Positions 28,546-35,767 of a stretch of DNA of 64,000 bases are shown piece by piece. The position numbers and the translations under genes were made by a program. The first letter of the stretch is position 1. Each line of letters opens with the position of its first letter. This stretch comes from Tissierellia bacterium. Lineage in GTDB: Bacteria > Bacillota > Clostridia > Tissierellales > Peptoniphilaceae. The stretch covers positions 81,973-145,972 of the forward strand of contig JAUNVW010000001.1 of assembly GCA_030540635.1 (NCBI GenBank), given 5' to 3'. A model generated the notes under the pieces. It did not search any database, was not told the DNA's origin, and saw only the letters and a list, made by a program, of their open reading frames with translations.

Positions 28546-29413
28546 TATTTTGCACCTGTTCTTTTAATTGATCAATATAGGATTTAATGGCCACGGCGTC
28601 CCTTGTTAAACCGGCATGATTGGATTTTGAGCATATCGTATTGGCTTCCCGATTCATCTCTTGAAGAATAAAATCTAAAGTCCTTCCTTTAGCCTTTTTT
28701 TCATTTAATATTTCTTTAAAATATTGAATATGGGATTTTAGCCGTGTTATTTCTTCATGGATATCTGACTTTTCTGAAAATATCGCTACTTCAGTGAGAA
28801 CTCGTTGTTCATCATAATCTTGATCTTGTATCATTTCTTCAATCTTCTTTCGTAATCGATGCTCATATTCCCTATTAATAATTGGTGCATCTTCTTCTAA
28901 TTTGGTCACTGAAATACTCATTAATTGTAGATTTTGTCGCAAATCTTCTTCAAGGGCATTTCCTTCCTTGCGTCGCATAAATAAGACCTGATCCATGACT
29001 TGATCGGTTAGCTTTAGAATTGCTTCTTTCATCTTCGTCTCATTAATTTCTTTCGATTCCAAGGAATAAATTTCTTTAAATTGGAAAAAATCTTGTAAAC
29101 GAGGTTTTTCATAATTGTATTTTTCGGCTAACTTCGTCAAGGATCTATGGATATTATCCCACAGTCGTTCATGAATGATAAATTCATAAACATCCGATTC
29201 TCCTTTACGATAATATAATGATACCTCTATTCGACCCCGATGAATTTTCTCTGAAATTTTCCTTCGTATATTTTCTTGAAATGGCGAAAACACTTCCGGC
29301 CCTCGCATAATAAAATCAAAATACCGATGATTTACCGTCTTTATCTCCATGATCAGCGACCATTCATCGATTTGTATCTGACCCCTGCCAAAGCCAGTCA
29401 TAGAATAAACCAT
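28538..29413 (-). CDS. yicC: YicC family endoribonuclease
   Basis: 291 residues. The N-terminus MVYSMTGFGRG and the C-terminal FILQEMNREANTICSKS signature are typical of the YicC family, members of which have been shown to cleave RNA. It is the first gene of the yicC-remA-gmk-rpoZ-coaBC unit behind a consensus promoter. Confidence 0.93.
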   Translation of the reverse strand: MVYSMTGFGRGQIQIDEWSLIMEIKTVNHRYFDFIMRGPEVFSPFQENIRRKISEKIHRGRIEVSLYYRKGESDVYEFIIHERLWDNIHRSLTKLAEKYNYEKPRLQDFFQFKEIYSLESKEINETKMKEAILKLTDQVMDQVLFMRRKEGNALEEDLRQNLQLMSISVTKLEEDAPIINREYEHRLRKKIEEMIQDQDYDEQRVLTEVAIFSEKSDIHEEITRLKSHIQYFKEILNEKKAKGRTLDFILQEMNREANTICSKSNHAGLTRDAVAIKSYIDQLKEQVQNIE

Positions 29414-29437
29414 TCTTCCCCTCCCATCTTTCTTTTC

Positions 29438-29466
29438 ATTATAATGAATCCCTTGGGAAACATCAA
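29438..29466 (-). promoter_or_regulatory. Promoter of the yicC-remA-gmk operon
   Basis: TTGATG and TATAAT are separated by exactly 17 bases on the minus strand, and the -10 lies about 25 bases before the yicC ATG. The spacer contains TTCCCAAGGGA, a small dyad. Confidence 0.7.
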
Positions 29467-29565
29467 GGAATTATTACATTTTCTTAACACTTTTTTAAAG
29501 TACATTTTTTCCTCGTCGTTTTATAATCCCATATTAAAGAGGAGGATCATTTCTCTCGATGACTT

Positions 29566-29598
29566 AAAGAAAACCACTATCTCGATGAGATAGTGGTT
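29566..29598 (-). terminator. Terminator after tRNA-Thr
   Basis: A 12-bp perfect stem AACCACTATCTC / GAGATAGTGGTT with a 3-base loop lies 2 bases after the tRNA CCA end. The tail on the minus strand is TTCTTTAAG, moderately T-rich. Confidence 0.7.
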
Positions 29599-29600
29599 AT

Positions 29601-29676
29601 TGGTGCTATCGGAGGGAATCGAACCCCCGACCTGCTGGTTACGAATCAGCTGCTCTACCGACTGAGCCACGATAGC
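29601..29676 (-). tRNA. tRNA-Thr (anticodon CGT)
   Basis: 76 bases including an encoded CCA. The acceptor stem GCTATCG/CGATAGC, D-arm GGCTC..GAGC and T-arm GGGGGTTCGATTCCCTC are intact. The anticodon loop TTCGTAA reads ACG. The last anticodon-stem pair (31-39) is A-C, a mismatch. The 333-base gap between yicC and ridA holds this tRNA, its terminator and the yicC promoter. Confidence 0.95.
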
Positions 29677-29721
29677 ATATATTAAATTATACCGATTTTA
29701 AGGAAAAATTGCAATAAAAAT

Positions 29722-29748
29722 AAAAAAGGAGGTTGCCCTCCCTTTTTT
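29722..29748 (-). terminator. Terminator after ridA
   Basis: The inverted repeat GGGAGG-GCAA-CCTCC with flanking A and T runs ends in TTTTTT on the minus strand, immediately after the ridA stop. Confidence 0.8.
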
Positions 29749-30115
29749 ACTCAACAAATGCCACGGCTTCGATTTCAACTACTGCATCTTTCGGCAGTTT
29801 TGCCACTTCGACACAGGCACGAGCTGGTTTGTGATCGCCAAAGAATTCTGCATAAACTTCGTTTATTGTCCCAAAATCATTAAGATCTTTTACAAAAACA
29901 CTAACTTTTGCAATATCTTCTAATTTTCCTCCACCGGCTTCCACTACTGCCAAAACATTGTCCAGGGATGCTTTTGTTGCCTTTGCAGGATCTGTTTGTA
30001 ATTCTCCATCAACAATTGGTAATTGTCCAGAAACATAAATTTGATTTCCCGCTTTAGTACCTTGGGAATATGGTCCAATCGCTGCTGGTGCTTTGTCGCT
30101 GTGTAAAAACTTCAT
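29747..30115 (-). CDS. ridA: RidA family enamine/imine deaminase
   Basis: 122 residues. It is expected to hydrolyse reactive 2-aminoacrylate-type enamines formed by PLP enzymes. The family signature AIGPYSQG near residue 12, the catalytic Arg in PARACVEV and the final VEIEAVAFVE are present. It has its own terminator and lies 17 bases after rsfS. Confidence 0.93.
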   Translation of the reverse strand: MKFLHSDKAPAAIGPYSQGTKAGNQIYVSGQLPIVDGELQTDPAKATKASLDNVLAVVEAGGGKLEDIAKVSVFVKDLNDFGTINEVYAEFFGDHKPARACVEVAKLPKDAVVEIEAVAFVE

Positions 30116-30132
30116 AAGTATTCACTCCTTTA

Positions 30133-30444
30133 TTAATTCCACAATCGCTCAAGATCGTAGTATTTCCTATCTTCTGGCATGAAGATATGTACTATTATAT
30201 CATTTAAATCACATAGAATCCAGTTTCCTGGTCGATAACCTTCAATGCCCAATAGTTCGTAGTTTTCCTTTGTGGCGAGTTCTTCAATTTCATCGGCAAT
30301 AGCTTGTGTCTGATTTGGATTTTTTCCGGTCACGATTATAAAATAATCGCCAATGGTATTTTTCCCTTGAACATCAATGATTTCAATATTTTCTGCGATT
30401 TTATCCTCACAGGCTTCTACAATTTTTTGTAATTTATTTTCCAA
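30133..30444 (-). CDS. rsfS: Ribosomal silencing factor RsfS
   Basis: 103 residues. It binds L14 and blocks 30S-50S joining in starvation. The DUF143 core is visible (GDYFIIVTGKN, WILCDLNDIIVHIF, YYDLERLW). It overlaps yqeK by 11 bases and is the last gene of the obg cluster before ridA. Confidence 0.94.
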   Translation of the reverse strand: MENKLQKIVEACEDKIAENIEIIDVQGKNTIGDYFIIVTGKNPNQTQAIADEIEELATKENYELLGIEGYRPGNWILCDLNDIIVHIFMPEDRKYYDLERLWN

Positions 30445-31018
30445 ATTTTCCCTCCTGAATCAATTGATTGCGACATCTCATGGTGTCGATACTGATACAC
30501 TCCCTTTGTTTAATTAAATATTCAATGCTGTGATTTAAAGTATGGGCAAATCCTAAATCTAAATCTTTCTTTGCAAAGGATCTTAATTGATCAACATCAG
30601 GATATTTGCGATTTGGTTCTAATTTATCCGCTAAATATAAAATTTTCCCAAGATTTGAAAAATCTTTACATGCTGTGGAATGGAAAATAATTGCATGTAA
30701 AACCCCATCATCTGTTATTCCATATTCTTGTTCTGCAACAATTGCTCCGTATAGTCCATGAATAATCTTCATGTTCTTAAAGACTTCTTCCCCATCATAT
30801 CGCTCAACATATTCGGTGATGATATCGTGATATCTTTCCTGATATTTCTTTTCATTCCCTTTACAAAAATCATGGAATAAGGCGCTAATACATGACTTTT
30901 CTTCATTGACATGATAAAGTTTTGCATAGACTCTTATTTGTTTTTCAACGCGTAATACATGGGATACACCCTCGGGAGACAGATTTTTCTTTAGATCCTT
31001 TATAATCTTCTCTCTCAT
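30434..31018 (-). CDS. yqeK: YqeK-type HD-domain hydrolase (Ap4A hydrolase)
   Basis: 194 residues. The HD superfamily metal motif is visible as H in SHVLRVEK, HD in LFHDFCKG, and later HGLYGA and HSTA. The family hydrolyses diadenosine tetraphosphate symmetrically to ADP. It overlaps nadD by 4 bases and rsfS by 11. Confidence 0.92.
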   Translation of the reverse strand: MREKIIKDLKKNLSPEGVSHVLRVEKQIRVYAKLYHVNEEKSCISALFHDFCKGNEKKYQERYHDIITEYVERYDGEEVFKNMKIIHGLYGAIVAEQEYGITDDGVLHAIIFHSTACKDFSNLGKILYLADKLEPNRKYPDVDQLRSFAKKDLDLGFAHTLNHSIEYLIKQRECISIDTMRCRNQLIQEGKFGK

Positions 31019-31611
31019 CGATATAATTTCCTTTCTTTGATGAATTCTCCAACCTTTTGTGGTACAAGATAACGGATTTCCCGATTGTTTCTCCTCTTCT
31101 CTCGAATCATTGTTGAAGAAATTTCCAAATAATAGAAAGGAAATTCAATTATATTATACCCTAATTTCCTTAATCTATCCAAATCCTTAGAAAAACCATC
31201 GAGGGAACGCTTCGCTACAAGGAAACTGATTTTGTTTTTTAATTCAGAACTCCGATGCCATTTCGGTAATTCTAATAATGCATCTTCCCCTAGGATAAAA
31301 AACAGTTCATCCTTCGGATACTTCCGCTGCAAATACTCGATGGTATCTATCGTATAGGAGAGGGAATCTTTCCTAAGTTCAAAGTCGTCAATAATAAATT
31401 GATCATTATCTTGAATCCCTAATTCCACCAGTAATTTCCTTGTGTCTTTCTCTAAAATATTTCGATTTTGTTTGAAATTTGGCTGTCCCGCAGGAATAAA
31501 TATCACTTGATTCAAATCTTGGGATTCCAACGCTTCCTGGGCCAATTGTAAATGAGCATTATGGATAGGATCAAAGGTCCCACCCATAATTCCAATTTTA
31601 CGGTAAGACAA
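31015..31611 (-). CDS. nadD: Nicotinate-nucleotide adenylyltransferase
   Basis: 198 residues. It makes deamido-NAD from nicotinate mononucleotide and ATP. The nucleotidyltransferase motif GGTFDPIHNAHL near residue 10 and ISSTMIR near 168 are present. It overlaps yhbY by 14 bases. Confidence 0.95.
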   Translation of the reverse strand: MSYRKIGIMGGTFDPIHNAHLQLAQEALESQDLNQVIFIPAGQPNFKQNRNILEKDTRKLLVELGIQDNDQFIIDDFELRKDSLSYTIDTIEYLQRKYPKDELFFILGEDALLELPKWHRSSELKNKISFLVAKRSLDGFSKDLDRLRKLGYNIIEFPFYYLEISSTMIREKRRNNREIRYLVPQKVGEFIKERKLYR

Positions 31612-31885
31612 TGGTAGCTTCCTTCGCCGGGCGATATATTGTTAAGATGTTCCCAATATATTGAACAAAATCAGCATTTAAATTCACAAGTAATGTGTCA
31701 ATCAATTGATCACGATCATCTAAATTATTATTAAGTATCTTGATCTTAATGAGTTCACGTGAATTTAATGCTTGATCTAGGGCAATAATGGTTTCATTTT
31801 TTACGCCGTCTTTTCCAATATTCAAAACCGGTTTCGTACCGTGGGCTAATTTCTTTAAATATGCCCGTTGGTTTGAATTAATCAT
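31598..31885 (-). CDS. yhbY: YhbY-type CRM-domain RNA-binding protein
   Basis: 95 residues, a single CRM domain. The opening LKKLAHGTKPV and the NIGKDG loop are typical of the family, which associates with pre-50S ribosomes. It is 12 bases downstream of obg. Confidence 0.92.
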   Translation of the reverse strand: MINSNQRAYLKKLAHGTKPVLNIGKDGVKNETIIALDQALNSRELIKIKILNNNLDDRDQLIDTLLVNLNADFVQYIGNILTIYRPAKEATIVLP

Positions 31886-31897
31886 AATATCACCTTC

Positions 31898-33163
31898 TTA
31901 TTCATAATATTCAAATTCAATTTCACCCATGACGACAATTTGACCTTCTTCAATCCCCTTTTCCCGAAGTCCATCGACAATTCCTTTATCGATTAATACC
32001 TTTTGGAAATGCTTTAGTGATTCATTGACATTAAAATCTGTACGATAAATCAAGTGATCGATTAAGGGTCCTTCTACAACATAGGTATCATTTACTCTTT
32101 TTATTTGATAATCTGGTTCCTTTTTCTCTTCCACTGGCACATAAATTTCATCGAAGAAATCATAATCATAGTCCATATCTTTGATTTCATTCCAAATCGT
32201 ATATTTTAATTTTTCCATATTTTCTGTCGTTGCTGCCGATACTGGTATAATAAGATGATCTGGTAATTCTTGTTTTAATGCTTGTAAATGTTCTCGCCCA
32301 CCGGGTAAGTCCATTTTATTGGCAACGATAATTTCTTTTTTCTTTTTTAATCTTTCATTATACTGACCCATTTCTTCCCGAATCAATCGGTAATCATCCA
32401 ATGGATCTCGGCCCTCATGTCCAGAAATATCCAGTACATGGACTAAAACGGCACAACGTTCAATATGTTTTAAAAATTCCATGCCTATACCCTTTCCATC
32501 GCTTGCCCCTTCGATTAATCCTGGGATATCGGCCATGACAAAGGATTTGCCCGGTTCAATTTCCACCACACCTAAATTCGGATTTAAAGTTGTAAAATGG
32601 TAATTGGCAATTTTAGGATTGGCATTGGTCATAATCGATAAAATCGTCGATTTACCGACATTGGGTAATCCCACCAATCCAACATCCGATAAAAGTTTGA
32701 TTTCTAATTTTATCGTCTTTTCTTCACCTGGTCCACCAGGTTCTGCAAATCGAGGGGCTTGTCTTGTGGAACTTTTAAATTTCGCATTGCCTTTGCCTCC
32801 CCGTCCTCCTTTACAGATAATAAATTCATCTCCTGGTTTCTTCATATCATAAATCACTTGATCAGTATCAAAGTCCTTAATTAATGTGCCCTTAGGTACT
32901 TTTAAATAAAGATCTTGGCCGTCCTTTCCATACTGCATTTTTGTACGGCCATTCTCTCCATTTTCGGCCTTATAATGGCGTCGATACTTAAAATCACTTA
33001 ATGTCCGTTGACCTTCATCACAAACAAAGATGATGTCCCCACCTTTTCCGCCATCTCCACCAAAGGGACCACCGGAAGGTTCAAACTTTTCCCTTCGAAA
33101 GGCAACGGCACCGTCACCACCTTTACCAGCTTTTAAATCGATTCTGGCAATATCTACAAACAT
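31898..33163 (-). CDS. obg: GTPase Obg (CgtA)
   Basis: 421 residues. The glycine-rich Obg fold (1-158) is followed by a GTPase domain with GLPNVGKST, FTTLNPNLG, DIPGL and NKMD, and a C-terminal OCT domain (about 340-421), as in Firmicutes forms. It is required for 50S assembly and stress control. It lies after rpmA, separated by a terminator, and may have its own promoter. Confidence 0.97.
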   Translation of the reverse strand: MFVDIARIDLKAGKGGDGAVAFRREKFEPSGGPFGGDGGKGGDIIFVCDEGQRTLSDFKYRRHYKAENGENGRTKMQYGKDGQDLYLKVPKGTLIKDFDTDQVIYDMKKPGDEFIICKGGRGGKGNAKFKSSTRQAPRFAEPGGPGEEKTIKLEIKLLSDVGLVGLPNVGKSTILSIMTNANPKIANYHFTTLNPNLGVVEIEPGKSFVMADIPGLIEGASDGKGIGMEFLKHIERCAVLVHVLDISGHEGRDPLDDYRLIREEMGQYNERLKKKKEIIVANKMDLPGGREHLQALKQELPDHLIIPVSAATTENMEKLKYTIWNEIKDMDYDYDFFDEIYVPVEEKKEPDYQIKRVNDTYVVEGPLIDHLIYRTDFNVNESLKHFQKVLIDKGIVDGLREKGIEEGQIVVMGEIEFEYYE

Positions 33164-33224
33164 AAAATAACCTCCGCTTCTTAAAATATCTACCCGTGAT
33201 CAATAAGATAAAACAGATTCAAAA

Positions 33225-33252
33225 GAAAAAACCCTTGAATCATCAAGGGTTC
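33225..33252 (-). terminator. Terminator after rpmA
   Basis: The stem ACCCTTGA/TCAAGGGT with a 4-base loop is followed by TTTTTTC on the minus strand, 7 bases after the rpmA stop. It splits the ribosomal protein genes from obg. Confidence 0.82.
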
Positions 33253-33258
33253 AACATT

Positions 33259-33540
33259 CTATTCGGCAGGATAAACAGAAACCTGTTTTTTATTCTTACC
33301 TATTTTCTCAAATTTCACAACGCCGTCGGAAGTCGCAAATAATGTATCATCTTTACCGCGTCCTACATTTGTTCCTGGATGGATCTTTGTACCACGTTGT
33401 CTCACAAGGATGTTACCTGATAACACAAACTGGCCATCTGCTCTTTTTGTGCCTAATCGTTTTGCCTTAGAATCCCGACCGTTTTTTGACGATCCCACTC
33501 CTTTTTTACTGGCAAAAAATTGTAAATTCATCGTTAACAT
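33259..33540 (-). CDS. rpmA: Ribosomal protein L27 with cleavable N-terminal extension
   Basis: 93 residues. The N-terminus MLTMNLQFF before ASKKGVGS is the Firmicutes extension that Prp removes between Phe9 and Ala10; without cleavage L27 cannot reach the peptidyl-transferase centre. The [10 protein letters not shown] core is normal. Its Shine-Dalgarno (AGGAGGTG) is part of the end of prp. Confidence 0.97.
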   Translation of the reverse strand: MLTMNLQFFASKKGVGSSKNGRDSKAKRLGTKRADGQFVLSGNILVRQRGTKIHPGTNVGRGKDDTLFATSDGVVKFEKIGKNKKQVSVYPAE

Positions 33541-33544
33541 CTCA

Positions 33545-33865
33545 TTACACCTCCTTGTAATGGATTCCGATATGATTCGGATAAACTTCTCTAATATTCT
33601 GTAATCCCAGTTCCAAAGAAGCTAGGATCAAATTTACATCTTTAGAAATTCCATCATGATGGATTTGAATTACCGCTTGTTCTTCATCCATATCATAATT
33701 CAATGGATATTTTAATAGATGGGTAATGGTATTAATGGTATTTAACGTCAGTGCTGATACAGCAGCACATACAATATCTCTACCATAAATATCAAATTCT
33801 GCGTGATTGTGAATGATCATCTCTCGAATTACAGTATTCGTTTTTTTGATTTCGACATCAATCAT
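33545..33865 (-). CDS. prp: Ribosomal-processing cysteine protease Prp
   Basis: 106 residues. The catalytic pair is visible as His21 (HNHAEF) and Cys33 ([12 protein letters not shown]). It cleaves the L27 extension. It lies between rplU and rpmA in the conserved order, overlapping the rplU stop by one base. Confidence 0.95.
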   Translation of the reverse strand: MIDVEIKKTNTVIREMIIHNHAEFDIYGRDIVCAAVSALTLNTINTITHLLKYPLNYDMDEEQAVIQIHHDGISKDVNLILASLELGLQNIREVYPNHIGIHYKEV

Positions 33866-34176
33866 TACTTTTCAATCGTATTAATTTTAATTTCAGTAAA
33901 AGGTTGACGATGACCTTTTTTACGTCGATATCCTTTTTTCGCTTTGTATTTAAAGGCAATGATTTTTTTGCCTCTGCCTTGACTTACAACTTCCGCTGTT
34001 ACTTTAGCTCCATCAATAAATGGTTTACCAACCAATGTATTGTCACCATCTTGAATGAAAAGTACTTCCGAAAATTCTACGGTATCGCCTTCTTTGGCTT
34101 CTAATTTTTCTACCTTTAGAACTGTACCTTCTTCAACATTATACTGTTTTCCACCTGTTTTAATAATCGCGTTCAT
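33865..34176 (-). CDS. rplU: Ribosomal protein L21
   Basis: 103 residues from ATG 34176; an in-frame GTG three codons earlier is part of the GAGGAGGTG site and is not the start. The family N-terminus ([12 protein letters not shown]) and the C-terminal [12 protein letters not shown] are clear. It is the first gene of rplU-prp-rpmA behind a leader RNA. Confidence 0.96.
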   Translation of the reverse strand: MNAIIKTGGKQYNVEEGTVLKVEKLEAKEGDTVEFSEVLFIQDGDNTLVGKPFIDGAKVTAEVVSQGRGKKIIAFKYKAKKGYRRKKGHRQPFTEIKINTIEK

Positions 34177-34253
34177 TTCGTGCACCTCCTCATACTAAGA
34201 CTCGCCGAAACTAGGTGACTATGCTTTAATACCCGAATCGAGCGGTTACACAC
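34177..34253 (-). promoter_or_regulatory. Putative L21 leader RNA
   Basis: The 77-base untranslated leader between the promoter and rplU contains two short GC-rich hairpins (ACCGCTCGATTCGGGT and TCACCTAGTTTCGGCGA on the minus strand). They are unusual in this AT-rich DNA and resemble the autoregulatory L21 leader of Firmicutes. The match is from memory, not from a covariance model. Confidence 0.5.
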
Positions 34254-34259
34254 TGAAAT

Positions 34260-34288
34260 AGTATATCTTAAATTTTACAAAAAGTCAA
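34260..34288 (-). promoter_or_regulatory. Promoter of rplU-prp-rpmA
   Basis: TTGACT and TATACT with 17 bases between them on the minus strand, abutting the nitroreductase stop codon. Confidence 0.8.
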
Positions 34289-34798
34289 TCAATATCGAGT
34301 AATAATTTCTTCTGGCGATTTTCTAATTCCATGATCCTTCGACGCTCTACTGTCCTTTGCCGGATAACCAATTGCGATTAAACCAATAACGGTCAAATTC
34401 TCATTAATCTGAAAATCTTCCACAAATTGTTCCATATTAAATGCACCGATCCAAATCGTTCCCATTCCTTTGTCGGCAGCAGATAACATGAGATAATTCG
34501 CAAAATTTGTCGCTGATATGGTTCCACCATCGATGGATTGATAGGATCTTTTCCTTGTTTTTTGGTTATCATAAGCTAAAACCAAGTATTTATCGGCACC
34601 ATAATCTTGGGTCATGGATTTTTTCAATTTTTTCTTTGCTTCTTCGGACTCAATGATCATCAGACGTTGAGGCTGATCATTTTGAGAGGTCGGCGCCAAC
34701 ATCGCTTCGTCCAATACTTTCATCAGTTCTTCCTCAGGAATTTGTTCTTTCTTAAATTTACGGACGGAATATCTTCTTTTTGCCAATTCTTTAAACAC
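34289..34798 (-). CDS. Nitroreductase family protein
   Basis: 169 residues, an FMN-binding oxidoreductase of the short nitroreductase type. The N-terminal RRYSVRKFKKEQIPEEEL, the APTSQNDQP loop and the AADKGMGTIWIG segment are typical. The substrate is unknown. It is placed between the RNase E/G-like gene and rplU, where many clostridia have no gene. Confidence 0.88.
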   Translation of the reverse strand: MFKELAKRRYSVRKFKKEQIPEEELMKVLDEAMLAPTSQNDQPQRLMIIESEEAKKKLKKSMTQDYGADKYLVLAYDNQKTRKRSYQSIDGGTISATNFANYLMLSAADKGMGTIWIGAFNMEQFVEDFQINENLTVIGLIAIGYPAKDSRASKDHGIRKSPEEIITRY

Positions 34799-34804
34799 CT
34801 TTTA

Positions 34805-35767
34805 TCAACTCCTTGTAAACTCCATTAACCCTAAATTACTCATTCCATGGTATTGAACTTTAGGATCCTCGGTCGAATGATAAATCGTTTCTTCCAAGGA
34901 TTGCCTTTCATCGTCGGTCATATTGATCATATCACATATAATGATCCCCTTGGTGTCACGAAGTTTTAGTAGCCAAAGAATCTCTTCTAAGGCCTCTCGA
35001 TTGATTTCTAAAGTATCTTTTTGAGATTGTTTTGAATTAATATCAATAACGGTCATCGCATGGGTCTTTTCCCATATTATTTCAGCACCAGAGGCTAAAT
35101 CAATACGCTTCATCTTACATTTTAGAAGATCCTTGCTTATATTTTTATCGTATTCATATTTATAATCTTTGATCAACTCAATCTCTCGATCTTTTACTAT
35201 ATTGTTCAACTGTTTTTTTATTTCTTTGTCATTGGTAATGATTACCGAGGATTTTCGTTGTAAAAGATCATAGATTTCCATACGTGAAGGGAGGACCAAT
35301 CGGGGAATTGGTAGAAAATTTTTTTCTTTCTTTAATTTTTCCCATAACTCATCAAAATAATATTGAATATCCTTGGGAATTTTTTCTAGCGAAATATCTT
35401 TTTTATTCTTTTTATAATAATTTCCCAGGGGATAAAAGAGATACTCGTTTTTTTTGAGAAAAATATTATCAATACAGCGATCCCTTTTATCTCCTTCCTG
35501 AATTTTTATTATTTGTACAAAAATTTCATCGCCAACTTTCCGATGGATAACGGGATTTTTTAAGAATCCTATTTTATCCTGATCCAATTCGACGAAATAA
35601 GCATCGATATTGGGAATATATTTTTGAATTCTTCCAAAATATATATTGTATAAACGATGATCATGGGGGATATAATGAATTTCCTCCAATCTTGTGCCGA
35701 CATATCCTGCAATGATTTTCTCTTTTCGATGATCGATAAAAACATAATTTTTATTCACCATATCCAT
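34805..35767 (-). CDS. rng: RNase E/G-type protein lacking the zinc-link region
   Basis: About 320 residues from ATG 35767, behind GAAGG inside the end of mrdA. The S1-like part (GRIQKYIPNIDAYFVEL) and the DNase I-like catalytic part (VIDINS, then IICDMINM, GLMEFTR) are present, so the metal-binding Asp/Asn residues of RNase E/G appear kept. The protein stops right after GLMEFTRS: the CPxC zinc-link and the small domain needed for tetramer formation are absent. Family members are normally 400-500 residues. It is probably an RNA-processing enzyme of altered architecture. Confidence 0.75.
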   Translation of the reverse strand: MDMVNKNYVFIDHRKEKIIAGYVGTRLEEIHYIPHDHRLYNIYFGRIQKYIPNIDAYFVELDQDKIGFLKNPVIHRKVGDEIFVQIIKIQEGDKRDRCIDNIFLKKNEYLFYPLGNYYKKNKKDISLEKIPKDIQYYFDELWEKLKKEKNFLPIPRLVLPSRMEIYDLLQRKSSVIITNDKEIKKQLNNIVKDREIELIKDYKYEYDKNISKDLLKCKMKRIDLASGAEIIWEKTHAMTVIDINSKQSQKDTLEINREALEEILWLLKLRDTKGIIICDMINMTDDERQSLEETIYHSTEDPKVQYHGMSNLGLMEFTRS

